Assembly: GCF_001428565.1 (NCBI RefSeq)
Contig: NZ_LMIA01000010.1
Span: 62,001 to 126,000, forward strand
Length of the DNA: 64,000 nt
Source: Nocardioides sp. Root190
GTDB taxonomy: Bacteria > Actinomycetota > Actinomycetes > Propionibacteriales > Nocardioidaceae
Direction of reading: 5' to 3'
Part shown: positions 44,690-53,581 of the stretch, piece by piece
Position numbering within the stretch: the first letter of the stretch is position 1
How the letters are laid out: each line of letters starts with the position of its first letter
Notes under the pieces: model-generated
Seen by the model: the letters and a program-made list of their open reading frames with translations, nothing else
Database searches by the model: none
Told to the model about the DNA's origin: nothing
Program-made: the position numbers and the translations under genes

Positions 44690-44786
44690 GTTTCCTATCC
44701 TCACGTCCATTTGCCCCCGGGAGAACCGTTTGAGGGCCAGATCACGAAATGTGGACTCAGAGTTACACATCTAGTTACATGGTGCC
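44690..44786. promoter_or_regulatory. divergent promoter region with 7-bp direct repeats
   Basis: This 97-bp gap separates fadA2 and the fabG4-like gene. AGTTACA occurs at 44761-44767 and 44773-44779, a 12-bp period close to one helical turn. TTACAT (44775-44780) could be a -10 that would place transcription start at about the ATG 44787, so the right-hand mRNA may be leaderless. No KstR box is present. Confidence 0.45.
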
Positions 44787-46121
44787 ATGACTGACAAGTA
44801 CCAGGGCTTCGTGACCTCTCCGATCGGCAAGCTGCTCGTCAAGAACCTCGGACTGCCCAACCCGACCAAGCTGGACCGCTACAGCGCCGGCGACCCGCTG
44901 GTGAAGGGCACCGTCCTCGTCGGCGGACGCGGTCGCCTGATCGAGTCCCTGCCCGGCCTGCTGGACCTGCTGGGCATCGCCTCGGCGACGTCCCAGGAGG
45001 ACGACCAGAAGTACAAGGGCCTGGTCTTCGACGCCACCGGCGCCACCTCGGTCGAGGACCTCCTCGAGCTCCAGGCGTTCTTCACACCGGTCATGCGCAG
45101 CCTGAAGGGCTGCGCCCGGGTGATCGTGCTCGGCACGCCCCCGAACCTCGTCGAGGGCAGCGAGCAGATCGCCCAGCGCGCACTGGAGGGCTTCACCCGC
45201 AGCCTCGGCAAGGAGATCGGCAAGGGCAGCACCGTCCAGCTCGTCTACGTCGCCGAGGACTACGAGGACTCGGTCCTCTCGACGCTCGGCTTCCTGCTGA
45301 GCCCCAAGTCGGCGTACGTCTCGGGCCAGGTCGTGCGGATCGGCGCCCACGAGGAGCAGAAGGGCTCGGCGCTCGCCGACTGGACCGCTCCCCTGGCCGG
45401 CAAGGTCGCCTTCGTCACGGGCGCGAGCCGCGGCATCGGCGAGGAGATCGCCCGCGTGCTGCACCGCGACGGCGCCACGGTTGTCGGCCTCGACGTCCCG
45501 CAGGCCGCGGACGACCTGGTCAGGGTCATGAACGAGCTCGGCGGCGACTGGCTCACCCTCGACATCACGGCGCCCGACGCGCCACAGCGCATCGCCCACC
45601 ACCTCAAGGAGAAGCACGGCGGCGTCGACATCGTCGTGCACAACGCCGGGGTGACGCTGGACAAGAAGCTCGCGAACCAGACCCCTGAGCGCTTCGGCAA
45701 GGTGCTGCAGATCAACCTCGAGGCCCCGGAGCGGATCACCGCCGAGCTGCTCGACCAGAAGGTCGTCAACGCCAACGGCCGCATCATCGGCGTCGCCTCG
45801 ATCGCCGGCATCGCGGGCAACCTCGGCCAGACGAGCTACGCCGCCTCCAAGGCCGGTGTCATCGGCTTCGTGGACTCCCTCGCGGCCACGCTGGAGGACG
45901 GCATCACGATCAATGCCGTCGCCCCGGGCTTCATCATCACCCAGATGACCGCGGCGGTCCCGTTCGCGACGCGCGAGGTCGGCCAGCGCCTCAACGCCAT
46001 GTCGCAGGGCGGTCTGCCGATCGACGTCGCCGAGACCATCGCGTGGTACGCCTCTCCCGCCTCGACCGCCGTCAACGGCAACGTCGTGCGGGTCTGCGGC
46101 CAGATGATGCTGGGTGCCTGA
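44787..46121 (+). CDS. fabG4: high-molecular-weight 3-oxoacyl reductase, FabG4-like
   Basis: This 444-aa protein is nearly twice the length of a normal FabG. A flavodoxin-like N-terminal domain of about 200 residues precedes an SDR domain with TGASRGIG (211-218), HNAG (285-288), Ser338, Tyr351 and Lys355. This is the layout of mycobacterial FabG4, which reduces 3-oxoacyl-CoA with NADH. The pair with an HtdX-like dehydratase directly downstream is conserved. No ribosome site is visible before ATG 44787. Confidence 0.9.
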   Translation: MTDKYQGFVTSPIGKLLVKNLGLPNPTKLDRYSAGDPLVKGTVLVGGRGRLIESLPGLLDLLGIASATSQEDDQKYKGLVFDATGATSVEDLLELQAFFTPVMRSLKGCARVIVLGTPPNLVEGSEQIAQRALEGFTRSLGKEIGKGSTVQLVYVAEDYEDSVLSTLGFLLSPKSAYVSGQVVRIGAHEEQKGSALADWTAPLAGKVAFVTGASRGIGEEIARVLHRDGATVVGLDVPQAADDLVRVMNELGGDWLTLDITAPDAPQRIAHHLKEKHGGVDIVVHNAGVTLDKKLANQTPERFGKVLQINLEAPERITAELLDQKVVNANGRIIGVASIAGIAGNLGQTSYAASKAGVIGFVDSLAATLEDGITINAVAPGFIITQMTAAVPFATREVGQRLNAMSQGGLPIDVAETIAWYASPASTAVNGNVVRVCGQMMLGA

Positions 46122-46122
46122 C

Positions 46123-46968
46123 ATGGCTCTGCCCGTGATGCTCAAGGCGGCCCTTCCGGCTGTCCCCGGCCTGAACCAGCTGCCCGGGATCAAGAAGACC
46201 GGAGGGGCGCTGCCGGACCTCACCCTCGTGCGCACCGACGTCCTCGTCGAGCGCTCGGAGGTCGACCGGTACGCCGCCGTGTGCGGGTTCCCGACCCGCG
46301 ACGTCGCACCGGTCCCCTACCTGCACATGCTGGCGTTCCCGCTGCACCTGCAGCTGATGACCGACGCGACGTTCCCGTTCCCGGCCATCGGCTCGGTGCA
46401 CCTGGAGAACACGATCGTCCAGCACCGTCCGGTGGCGATCGGCGAGAGCGTGTCGCTGTCGCTGAGCGCCGACAACCTGCGCGCCAGCACCAAGGGGCGC
46501 GCCTGGGACATGAACGTGACCGGCACCGTCGATGACGAGGTCGTGTGGGAGTCGGTGTCGACGTACCTGCGCGTCGGCAAGGGCGACAAGGAGAACGGCG
46601 ACGCCGGCCTCTCGTTCGCTGCCGTCGAGGCCAAGGGACCGGTCTGGTCGCTGCCCGACAACCTCGGACGCACCTACGGCGCCGTGTCCGGCGACCGCAA
46701 CCCGATCCACCTCCACCCGCTGACGGCGAAGGCGCTCGGGTTCCCCCGACACATCGCCCACGGCATGTGGAGCAAGGCGCGCTGCATCGCGGCGCTCGAG
46801 AACCGGCTCCCCGACGCGGTCAAGGTCGAGGTCGCGTTCAAGAAGCCGATCTTCCTGCCCGGCAAGGCGCAGTTCGGCGCCGAGAAGTCAGCCGAGGGCT
46901 ACGACTTCACGCTGGTCAACCCGAAGTCCGGTGCCCCGCACCTGCTGGGCCGCACGTCCGCGTTCTGA
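46123..46968 (+). CDS. htdX: MaoC-type (R)-3-hydroxyacyl dehydratase, HtdX-like
   Basis: This 281-aa double-hotdog dehydratase has hydratase-2 motif AVSGDRNPIHLHP with Asp191 and His196. The N-terminal half is a degenerate hotdog with ERSEVDRYAAVCG. It interconverts (R)-3-hydroxyacyl and trans-2-enoyl thioesters. ATG 46123 lies 1 bp after the fabG4 stop; a GTG 9 bp earlier overlaps fabG4. Only 2 bp separate its stop from the convergent TesB gene. Confidence 0.88.
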   Translation: MALPVMLKAALPAVPGLNQLPGIKKTGGALPDLTLVRTDVLVERSEVDRYAAVCGFPTRDVAPVPYLHMLAFPLHLQLMTDATFPFPAIGSVHLENTIVQHRPVAIGESVSLSLSADNLRASTKGRAWDMNVTGTVDDEVVWESVSTYLRVGKGDKENGDAGLSFAAVEAKGPVWSLPDNLGRTYGAVSGDRNPIHLHPLTAKALGFPRHIAHGMWSKARCIAALENRLPDAVKVEVAFKKPIFLPGKAQFGAEKSAEGYDFTLVNPKSGAPHLLGRTSAF

Positions 46969-46970
46969 CC

Positions 46971-47879
46971 TCAGGAGTCCTGGCGACGGGGCCGGATCAG
47001 GCCCTCCTGCGCAACCGTGGCGACGAGGGTCCCGTCCTGGGTGAAGATCCTGCCCAGGGCGAGGCCCCGTCCCCCGCTGGCCGAGGGTGACCACTGGTCG
47101 TAGAGCCACCACTCGTCGGCGCGGAACGGCCGGTGGAACCAGATCGTGTGGTCGAGCGAGGCCATCTGCACCTTGTGCGGGCCGTGGTCGGGGTGAGCCG
47201 CCAGCGCCGCCCCGAGCAGGGACACGTCGCTGGCGTAGGTGAAGGTCGCCAGGTGCTCCAGCGGGTCGTCACTGAGGCGACCGTCGACCCGGATCCAGAC
47301 CTGGGTCCTGGAGGGGTGCATCGGGTCGGGATCCAGGCCGTACGACGAGTTGCCGAGCCACCGCACGTCGAGTGCTGCCCACTCCTTCGAGAGGCCGTCG
47401 TCCGAACCGCGCTCGTTCATGAGCTGCATCATGTCCAGCCCGTCCTCGGGCGGCTTGACCGTCGGCATGACGTCCTGGTGCTCGAGACCTTCCTCGCCGC
47501 GCTGGAAGTTGAGCGTCTGGTAGTAGATCGGCCGGCCGTGCTGACGCGCCAGGACCCGCCGCGTCGCGAAGGACTTCCCGTCGCGGATCCGCTCGACGTC
47601 GTAGATGATCGGCACGTCGTAGTCGCCGGCGAGCAGGAAGTAGGAGTGCAGCGAGTGCACCTGGAAGCCCTCCTCGACCGTCCGGGACGCCGCGATGAGC
47701 GCCTGCGCGGCCACCTGGCCGCCGTACACGCGCTGGCGGATGGTCTCGGGCTGCTGGCCGCGGAACAGGTTGGTGTCCAGCTCCTCGAGGTCGAGCAGGT
47801 CGACCAGCTTGCGGGTCGCCTCCCCCATCTCCCGGCCCGTCTCCCGGTCCGTCTCCCGGCCGATCTCGGGCTCGCTCAC
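46971..47879 (-). CDS. tesB: acyl-CoA thioesterase II (TesB)
   Basis: This 302-aa double-hotdog thioesterase has the first-repeat motif RVYGGQVAAQAL and HSLHSYFLLAGD, and in the second repeat LDHTIWFHRPFRADEWWLY and VAQEGLIR, which supply the Asp and Gln of the usual Asp/Thr/Gln site. It hydrolyses acyl-CoA of medium to long chain length. The first 20 residues (ETDRETGRE repeats) are an added, charged extension encoded by a 12-bp tandem repeat. GTG 47879 overlaps the PAC2 gene stop (GTGA). Confidence 0.92.
   Translation of the reverse strand: MSEPEIGRETDRETGREMGEATRKLVDLLDLEELDTNLFRGQQPETIRQRVYGGQVAAQALIAASRTVEEGFQVHSLHSYFLLAGDYDVPIIYDVERIRDGKSFATRRVLARQHGRPIYYQTLNFQRGEEGLEHQDVMPTVKPPEDGLDMMQLMNERGSDDGLSKEWAALDVRWLGNSSYGLDPDPMHPSRTQVWIRVDGRLSDDPLEHLATFTYASDVSLLGAALAAHPDHGPHKVQMASLDHTIWFHRPFRADEWWLYDQWSPSASGGRGLALGRIFTQDGTLVATVAQEGLIRPRRQDS
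47829..47864. repeat. 12-bp tandem repeat in the 5' end of tesB
   Basis: Three in-frame units, CTCCCGGCCCGT, CTCCCGGTCCGT and CTCCCGGCCGAT, encode the R-E-T-[DG] repeats of the TesB N-terminus. The number of units may vary among strains by replication slippage. Confidence 0.8.
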
Positions 47880-48847
47880 GGGGTGCCTCCGGTCTCGTCC
47901 GGGCCCTCGAGGCCGGCAAGGAACTGCTCGAACTGCTGACCGATCTCCTCGCCGGTCGGGAGCGGCTCGTCCTCAGCGAGGAGGCTGCTGCCGTCGGCCT
48001 CGGCACGGGCAAAGGTGTCGTACTGCTGCTCAAGTGCGGTGACGACGTCCTGCACCTCGTCGTTGGCGGAGAGGTAGCGGGCGATCTCGCCCTCCCGCTC
48101 CTCGGCGACCACACCGAGCTCGGAGAGATCGATCGTGAGCCGGGCGGCGAGCTCGACCTGCTCCAGCAGCGCCTGCGAGGCGCGCGGGAAGTCCAGCTGC
48201 GCGAGGTAGTGCGGGACGTGGGCGACGAAGCCCTGGGCGTCGTGGCCCCAGTCGCCGAGACGGACCTCGAGCAGTGCCTGGGCACTGCTCGGCACCCGCA
48301 GCTCGCCGCGCCACGGGCTGGTGCCGGTCAACAGCTCCGGGTTGTTCGCGTGGTGGGTGATCGCGATCGGGCGGGTGTGCGGCACCGCCATCGGGACCGA
48401 GCCGATGGACACCACCACGGACACGCCGAAGCGCTGCACGACCTCGAGCACGCTGCGGCAGAACGCCTCCCAGCGGATGTCGGGCTCGGCACCGTGGAGC
48501 AGGAGGTACGGCGACCCGCCGGTGTCGTGGAGCAGGCGCACCACGAGCCGCGGAGCCTCGTAGCCCTCGTAGTGGTCGCGAGCGAAGGTCATCGGGGGCC
48601 GGCGGGCGCGGTAGTCGTGCAGCTGGTCGACGTCGAAGGTCGCGACGACCACCCCTCCGCCGTCCGCGGACGATGCACCGGTGCGGGCGAGGTGCTGACA
48701 GGCGTGGGCACCGGCGTTGCCGGCATCCAGGAATCCCTCCAGCGCCACCACCATGGGCAGCGACTCGATGTCCTCGAGCTCGGGCACCTCGTCCACGATG
48801 TGCACCAGACGCGGCCAGGAACCGGAGGGTTGAGCGGAGGACGTCAC
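47876..48847 (-). CDS. PAC2-family protein
   Basis: This 323-aa protein belongs to the actinobacterial PAC2 family, related to eukaryotic proteasome-assembly chaperone 2. It has the core VVALEGFLDAGNAGAHACQHL near the N-terminus (as LEGFLDAGNAG), GSVPMAVPHTRP, and HVPHYLAQLDFPRAS in the middle, then an acidic C-terminus. No enzymatic motif is visible. It is coupled by GTGA to the upstream lipoprotein gene and to tesB downstream. Proteasome involvement is not shown; no proteasome gene is in the window. Confidence 0.85.
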   Translation of the reverse strand: MTSSAQPSGSWPRLVHIVDEVPELEDIESLPMVVALEGFLDAGNAGAHACQHLARTGASSADGGGVVVATFDVDQLHDYRARRPPMTFARDHYEGYEAPRLVVRLLHDTGGSPYLLLHGAEPDIRWEAFCRSVLEVVQRFGVSVVVSIGSVPMAVPHTRPIAITHHANNPELLTGTSPWRGELRVPSSAQALLEVRLGDWGHDAQGFVAHVPHYLAQLDFPRASQALLEQVELAARLTIDLSELGVVAEEREGEIARYLSANDEVQDVVTALEQQYDTFARAEADGSSLLAEDEPLPTGEEIGQQFEQFLAGLEGPDETGGTP

Positions 48848-50244
48848 GGACCAAGCGTAGTGGCGGGGTCCTCGGGCGTTGCCGTGTAGGGGTCGCTCGA
48901 CGGATCGTCCGTCGTGCCGTCGTACGGGTCCGGCGGCTCGGGCGGCTCTGCATAGGTGGTCGCCATCAACGCCACTCCGCGCTGGGCGAGCTCGGCCGAG
49001 CTGATCCCGAGGACGCTCTCCAGCGCCTCGGCCTGGTCCGTGCCGCCCTCCAGGCGGTCAAGGAGCAACAGCAGGACCTGCTCTCCGTAGGTGCTGGCGA
49101 TGTACTCGCACACCCACCACGACACGGCGTACCACGCCTCGGCGCTCGCTCCGCCGAACTGCTCCTCCCCCGGGAGGTCGGTCACGGTCGCACCGACGTC
49201 GAGCGCCGTGGCGGGCAGTCGCCGCTGGGACTGCGGCATCGACTGCACCGAGACGAACTCGGCCAGGCCCTCGTTGAGCCACAGCGGCGCACCCAGACCG
49301 CGCGCGCCGAGCAGGGCATGGGTCAGCTCGTGACGCACCAGGCGCCCGACCACGGACTCCTTCTCGTCGAGCACGCGCGGGTTCAGGAAGATGCGGTACG
49401 ACGCCACGCCACTGCTCGGGTCCGCCGCATCGGCCGGCACCGCGATCGTCAGGCCATCGGCCCGGTCGGGGTCCCCGACGGTCTGGCCGGCGAGACCGTC
49501 GAGGAACGCCGGGTCGCTCACGGCGTAGACCACGACACCCTGACCGCGCGTCGCGCTGCCGGGACCGAGCGCCGCCCGCACGTCCGAGCGGCCCGAGGCG
49601 ACCATGTCGAGCACGAGGTCAGAGGTGTCATCGGTCTGGTCGTCGAAGATCCCCAGCACACCGGGAACCGTCTCGACACGGACAGGGCCGAGGTCCCAGG
49701 GCTGCATGTTGCCGGGGTGCTGGGCCTCCCACTCGTAGTCGGTGGTCGAACCCACCACGAGACGGGTGCCGTCCGGCGAGGAGACGAAGAGGAAGCGGTC
49801 ACGGGTGATGACCGGCGCGGCGTCGTACCCCTTGAGCCGCAGGGCGACGCTCACCTCGGCCCAGTACTCCGGCTCGCCGTCGAGCTCGGTCCCCTCGACC
49901 GGGCTGATCGTGTCGGCCAGGACCTGGATCCGCAGGGCACCGACGGGGAGCTGCTCGAGGTTGTCGAAGTAGGTCTGCTGGTCCTGGACCAGGGTGGAGT
50001 CGGCGCGGTCGAGGGTACGGCGGAACTTCGCGAGGTCGCCGGTCCTGAGGGCGGTGGCACGTGCGTTGACGGCCTTCTGCATCAAGGTCGCGACGTCGTC
50101 GTAGCCGCCGCCCGAGTAGGTCGGCGGCGGCACGTCGTCCGAGCAGGCGCTCAGCGGCGCCAGGAGCAGTGCCAGGACCGCCACACCCGAACGGCGACGG
50201 AAGTCCCGCTGCCCGTTGCGGGGCTCAGCGCGACCTGTCGACAT
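48844..50244 (-). CDS. lipoprotein zinc metallopeptidase (HExxH, gluzincin-like)
   Basis: This 466-aa lipoprotein has a signal peptide with lipobox APLSAC (Cys34). The peptidase signature RHELTH (305-309 for HELTH) is followed by WLNEGLAEF with Glu325, giving two His and a Glu zinc ligands. An all-helical part follows with [12 protein letters not shown], and the tail is Pro/Asp/Thr-rich. The N-terminal half resembles a nuclear-transport-factor-like fold but is not recognised. It acts outside the cell membrane; the substrate is unknown. The start ATG 50244 lies inside the 3' end of dxs, a 20-bp overlap; a TTG just before it is an alternative. Confidence 0.8.
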   Translation of the reverse strand: MSTGRAEPRNGQRDFRRRSGVAVLALLLAPLSACSDDVPPPTYSGGGYDDVATLMQKAVNARATALRTGDLAKFRRTLDRADSTLVQDQQTYFDNLEQLPVGALRIQVLADTISPVEGTELDGEPEYWAEVSVALRLKGYDAAPVITRDRFLFVSSPDGTRLVVGSTTDYEWEAQHPGNMQPWDLGPVRVETVPGVLGIFDDQTDDTSDLVLDMVASGRSDVRAALGPGSATRGQGVVVYAVSDPAFLDGLAGQTVGDPDRADGLTIAVPADAADPSSGVASYRIFLNPRVLDEKESVVGRLVRHELTHALLGARGLGAPLWLNEGLAEFVSVQSMPQSQRRLPATALDVGATVTDLPGEEQFGGASAEAWYAVSWWVCEYIASTYGEQVLLLLLDRLEGGTDQAEALESVLGISSAELAQRGVALMATTYAEPPEPPDPYDGTTDDPSSDPYTATPEDPATTLGP

Positions 50245-52135
50245 CAAGCAGCGACCTGTCCTCCGGGGCGGTCTCCGCCGTGATGTCGTGGAGCGCCTCC
50301 AGGGCGATCGTCGATGCGGTCAGGCCGATCCGTTCGAGGATCGCTGCCCGCTTGGCGTGGTCGAGGAAGTCCTGGGGCACGCCGTGGATCCGCACGGGGG
50401 TGCGCACACCGGCCTCGGCCAGGGTCTGGAGCAGCACGGCGCCGACGCCGCCGATCACGCCGTTGTCCTCGATGGTCACGACGCGGCGGTGGGTGCGGGC
50501 GAGCTCGACGAGCGCCGGGTCGACGGGCTTGACCCAGCGCGGGTCGACGACGGTGACGCCGATGCCCTGGGCGACCAGGCGCGCGGCGACGTCGACGGCC
50601 GTGGCAGCCATGGAGCCGACCGCGACCACCAGCACGTCGCGGTCGCCCTCGCGCACCAGGACGTCGCAGCCACCGGCGGTGTCGATCGCCTCGATGTCCT
50701 CGGGCGGCGGGCCCTTCGGGAAGCGCACGACGGTCGGGGCGTCCGCGACCTCGACCGCTTCGTCGAGGAGCTCGCGCATCCGGGTCACGTCGCGCGGCGC
50801 GGCCAGGCGGAGGCCCGGCACGACCTGCAGGATCGACATGTCCCACATGCCGTTGTGGCTGGCACCGTCGTCGCCGGTGACACCGGAGCGGTCGAGCACG
50901 AAGGTGACACCGCAGCGGTGCAGGGCGACGTCCATCAGCACCTGGTCGAACGCACGGTTCAGGAACGTCGCGTAGACCGCGAAGACGGGGTGCAGGCCAC
51001 CCATCGCGAGACCCGCGGCGGAGGTCGCCGCGTGCTGCTCGGCGATGCCGACGTCGAAGGTCCGCTCGGGAAAGCGCGTCTGGAACTTGTCGAGGCCGAC
51101 CGGGTGCATCATCGCGGCGGTGATGCCGACGATGTCGGGACGGCGCTCACCGATCCGGACGATGTGGTCGGCGAAGTGGTCGGTCCAGATCGGTCCCTTG
51201 GGCTTCTCGGCACCCGTCTGGACGTCGAAGGGTCCCGGAGCGTGGAACTGGTCGGCCTCGTGCCGCTCGGCCGGGTCGTAGCCGAAGCCCTTGCGGGTGA
51301 TCGCGTGCACGATCACCGGACCGCCGAAACGCTTGGCCTGGGTCAGCGCCTGCTCCATGGCGGAGCGGTCGTGGCCGTCGACCGGGCCGACGTACTTGAG
51401 CCCGAGGTCCTCGAAGAGGCCCTGGGGCGCGAGGACGTCTTTGATGCCCTTCTTCATGGCGTGCAGTGCGTCGTACGCCGCCGGCCCCACACCGGGCACC
51501 GAGTTGAGGCGCTTCTTGACGACCTCGAGGACCGTCTCGTAGCGAGGATTGGTGCGCAGGCTGGTGAGCGCCGTGGCCAGGCCACCGATGGTCGGCGTGT
51601 AGGAACGGCCGTTGTCGTTGACCACGATCACCAGGCGGCTGTCGTGCTGGATCGCGATGTTGTTCAGCGCCTCCCAGGCCATGCCGCCGGTCAGCGCGCC
51701 GTCGCCGATGACCGCGACCACGTGGCGGTCCTCGCCCCGGATCGCGTACGCCTTCGCGAGGCCGTCGGCATAGCTGAGGGCCGTGGAGGCGTGGGAGTTC
51801 TCGACCAGGTCGTGCTCGGACTCCGTCTGGCTCGGGTAGCCGCTGAGGCCACCCTCGCGGCGCAGCGTGCCGAAGGTGGCGGCGCGGCCGGTGACGAGCT
51901 TGTGGACGTAGGACTGGTGACCGGTGTCGAAGACGACCTTGTCCCGCGGCGAGTCGAACACGCGGTGGATGGCCAGGGTCAGCTCGACGACGCCGAGGTT
52001 GGGCCCGAGGTGGCCGGTGTTGGTCGCGACCGTGCGGATCAGGAGGTCCCGGATCTCGGCGGCCAGCTGGGTCAACTCGTCCTCGGACAGGCCCCTCAGG
52101 TCGCGCGGGGTGGAGATCGTGTCGAGCACCGGCAT
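50225..52135 (-). CDS. dxs: 1-deoxy-D-xylulose-5-phosphate synthase
   Basis: This 636-aa thiamine-diphosphate enzyme joins pyruvate and glyceraldehyde-3-phosphate, the first step of the MEP isoprenoid pathway. It shows the TPP motif [16 protein letters not shown] (144-159), [12 protein letters not shown] near residue 41, the glutamate region [11 protein letters not shown], and [15 protein letters not shown]. Length and motifs are normal. It is the first gene of a four-gene minus-strand chain (dxs, metallopeptidase lipoprotein, PAC2, tesB), all overlapping. Confidence 0.98.
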   Translation of the reverse strand: MPVLDTISTPRDLRGLSEDELTQLAAEIRDLLIRTVATNTGHLGPNLGVVELTLAIHRVFDSPRDKVVFDTGHQSYVHKLVTGRAATFGTLRREGGLSGYPSQTESEHDLVENSHASTALSYADGLAKAYAIRGEDRHVVAVIGDGALTGGMAWEALNNIAIQHDSRLVIVVNDNGRSYTPTIGGLATALTSLRTNPRYETVLEVVKKRLNSVPGVGPAAYDALHAMKKGIKDVLAPQGLFEDLGLKYVGPVDGHDRSAMEQALTQAKRFGGPVIVHAITRKGFGYDPAERHEADQFHAPGPFDVQTGAEKPKGPIWTDHFADHIVRIGERRPDIVGITAAMMHPVGLDKFQTRFPERTFDVGIAEQHAATSAAGLAMGGLHPVFAVYATFLNRAFDQVLMDVALHRCGVTFVLDRSGVTGDDGASHNGMWDMSILQVVPGLRLAAPRDVTRMRELLDEAVEVADAPTVVRFPKGPPPEDIEAIDTAGGCDVLVREGDRDVLVVAVGSMAATAVDVAARLVAQGIGVTVVDPRWVKPVDPALVELARTHRRVVTIEDNGVIGGVGAVLLQTLAEAGVRTPVRIHGVPQDFLDHAKRAAILERIGLTASTIALEALHDITAETAPEDRSLLDVDRSR

Positions 52136-52153
52136 GGAGTCGAGTCTAGGCCG

Positions 52154-53089
52154 TCACAGGTCGTACGCCGCGATTGCGGGCTCGTGGAGGCTGCCCATCC
52201 ACAGCCGCCCGTCGTGCTCCCGCACTCCGGTCACCATGTGGTACGACGCCCCGTGCTCCGCAGGACGGATGTCGACGTCGTGCACCTGCGTGCCGCGCTC
52301 GTCGTACGCGAGCGCGCGCACGGTCTCCTTCGGCTTCGGCTGCAGGGGTGCCGGAACGGCCGTGGCGAGACGGCGCAGCGCCATCGGCCCGCGCTGGAGG
52401 CGCTCGACGAAGGGGTCCGTGGGACTGGCGATGCTGATCCAGATCAGGCCGTCCGAGCCACGCGCGATGTTGTCGGGGTAGCCGGGGAGGTCGCTGCAGA
52501 GCAGGTCCCGCGTGCCCTTGTCGGGGCCGCTGATCCAGTAGCGGGCGACCGTGCGGGCGCCGGTCTCCGCGACGCACACGAAGTCCTCCGCCGCGGAGAG
52601 CGCGACCCCGTTGGCGAACGCGAGGCCGTCCAGGACACTCGACACGACGCCGTCGGGCGTGCGCCGCAGCAGGCGACCGGTCCGGGTGTTGCGGACGAAG
52701 TCGTCCTTCCACTTCTCGATCCCGAACTTCGTCGAGCTGTCCGACCACCACAGCGTGCCGTCGGAGGCGATCGCGCCGTTGTTGCAGAACTTCATCGGCA
52801 GACCGGCGACGTCCTCGGTGATCACGTCGATGTGGCCGGCGACCGGATCCACCCAGAGCAGCCCGCGGCGCGCGTCGCAGACCAGGAGCCGCCCGTCGGG
52901 GGCGAACTCGATGCCGAGCGGACGCCCCCCGGTGCTCGCGACCCGGTCGACCTTGCGGCCGTCGTGGGAGACCCGGATGATCGATCCGTCGTCGGTGCCC
53001 GTGAAGACGCTCCCCTCGTGAGGCCCCGACGTCGCGACGACCACGTCCTCGGCTCCGTGTCCGGGCACGGGAATGGCAGCGAACGTCAT
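52154..53089 (-). CDS. SMP-30/gluconolactonase/strictosidine-synthase-like beta-propeller protein
   Basis: This 311-aa protein has propeller-like repeats: RPLGIEFAPDGRLLVCD, NNGAIASDGTLWWSDSS, FANGVALSAAEDFVCVAET, GYPDNIARGSDGLIWIS. These match the six-bladed SMP-30/strictosidine-synthase family, which includes Ca2+-dependent lactonases. There is no signal peptide. ATG 53089 overlaps the NUDIX gene stop (ATGA), so the two are coupled. The substrate is unknown. Confidence 0.82.
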   Translation of the reverse strand: MTFAAIPVPGHGAEDVVVATSGPHEGSVFTGTDDGSIIRVSHDGRKVDRVASTGGRPLGIEFAPDGRLLVCDARRGLLWVDPVAGHIDVITEDVAGLPMKFCNNGAIASDGTLWWSDSSTKFGIEKWKDDFVRNTRTGRLLRRTPDGVVSSVLDGLAFANGVALSAAEDFVCVAETGARTVARYWISGPDKGTRDLLCSDLPGYPDNIARGSDGLIWISIASPTDPFVERLQRGPMALRRLATAVPAPLQPKPKETVRALAYDERGTQVHDVDIRPAEHGASYHMVTGVREHDGRLWMGSLHEPAIAAYDL

Positions 53090-53523
53090 GGCAGCAGCTC
53101 CTGGTAGAAGGGCGAGTTCAGGAAGTCGGGGAGGATCTGCGCCGCTGCGGTCGTGAGCGGCAGGGTGTGGGCCCGCGACGGATCGACGAACACGATCTGC
53201 CGGCCCTCGCCGACGGTGATGTCGTCGTCGGTGGCGGTGGTCCGGGCGACGTACACGCGCACTTCGTCGTCGGTGCCGTAGGCCTCGTGGAAGACGGAGT
53301 ACTGCTGCCACAGGTGAAGGTCGCCCCGCTGGAGCTGGATCCCGGTCTCCTCCGCGAGCTCGCGGTAGGCCGCGTCGACGACCGCCTCGTCCTCGTCCAC
53401 GTGCCCGCCGACGAAGCCCCAGCACTCCGGGTCGATCACCGGGTGTTCGTCGCGTTCCTGGAGCAGGATCCAGCCGCGGGTGTCCACGAGGAGGATCGAG
53501 GCGAAGCGGTGCACGGGAGCCAC
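53086..53523 (-). CDS. NUDIX hydrolase
   Basis: This 145-aa protein has a complete NUDIX box, GHVDEDE...RELAEETGI (residues 40-62), with all catalytic glutamates present. It should hydrolyse a nucleoside diphosphate linked to another group. GTG 53523 is the start. It is followed by the SMP-30-like gene in a 4-bp overlap and preceded by a strong hairpin that ends the upstream gene. Confidence 0.9.
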   Translation of the reverse strand: MAPVHRFASILLVDTRGWILLQERDEHPVIDPECWGFVGGHVDEDEAVVDAAYRELAEETGIQLQRGDLHLWQQYSVFHEAYGTDDEVRVYVARTTATDDDITVGEGRQIVFVDPSRAHTLPLTTAAAQILPDFLNSPFYQELLP

Positions 53524-53530
53524 CGTAACG

Positions 53531-53568
53531 GGCTGTGGCCGGCCCCCATGCGGGGACCGGCCACAGCC
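53531..53568. terminator. hairpin terminator of the secreted Ig-repeat protein gene
   Basis: GGCTGTGGCCGG (53531-53542) pairs with CCGGCCACAGCC (53557-53568), with an inner CCCC/GGGG stem in the loop. It begins 14 bp after the minus-strand stop at 53582 and precedes the NUDIX start. No T-run is present. Confidence 0.75.
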
Positions 53569-53581
53569 GTCGTACGAATCG

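Noticed and set aside
44721-44734. GAGAACCGTTTGAG as a fifth KstR box in the fadA2/fabG4 gap
   Set aside because: The core reads AACCGTTT rather than AACnnGTT, so a fixed G is missing and the outer T/A are absent.
47829-47864. Short regular repeats as a CRISPR-like array
   Set aside because: The units are contiguous, 12 bp long, in frame and coding; there are no spacers and no cas genes.
47876-48847. The PAC2 gene as evidence for a local proteasome/pupylation locus
   Set aside because: No proteasome subunit, Pup, Mpa or ligase gene is in the window; the family occurs widely without such linkage.
50138-50244. The 20-bp overlap between dxs and the lipoprotein gene as an annotation error
   Set aside because: The lipoprotein needs its N-terminal charged residues and signal peptide, which begin there, and the dxs C-terminus is of normal length, so both were kept.
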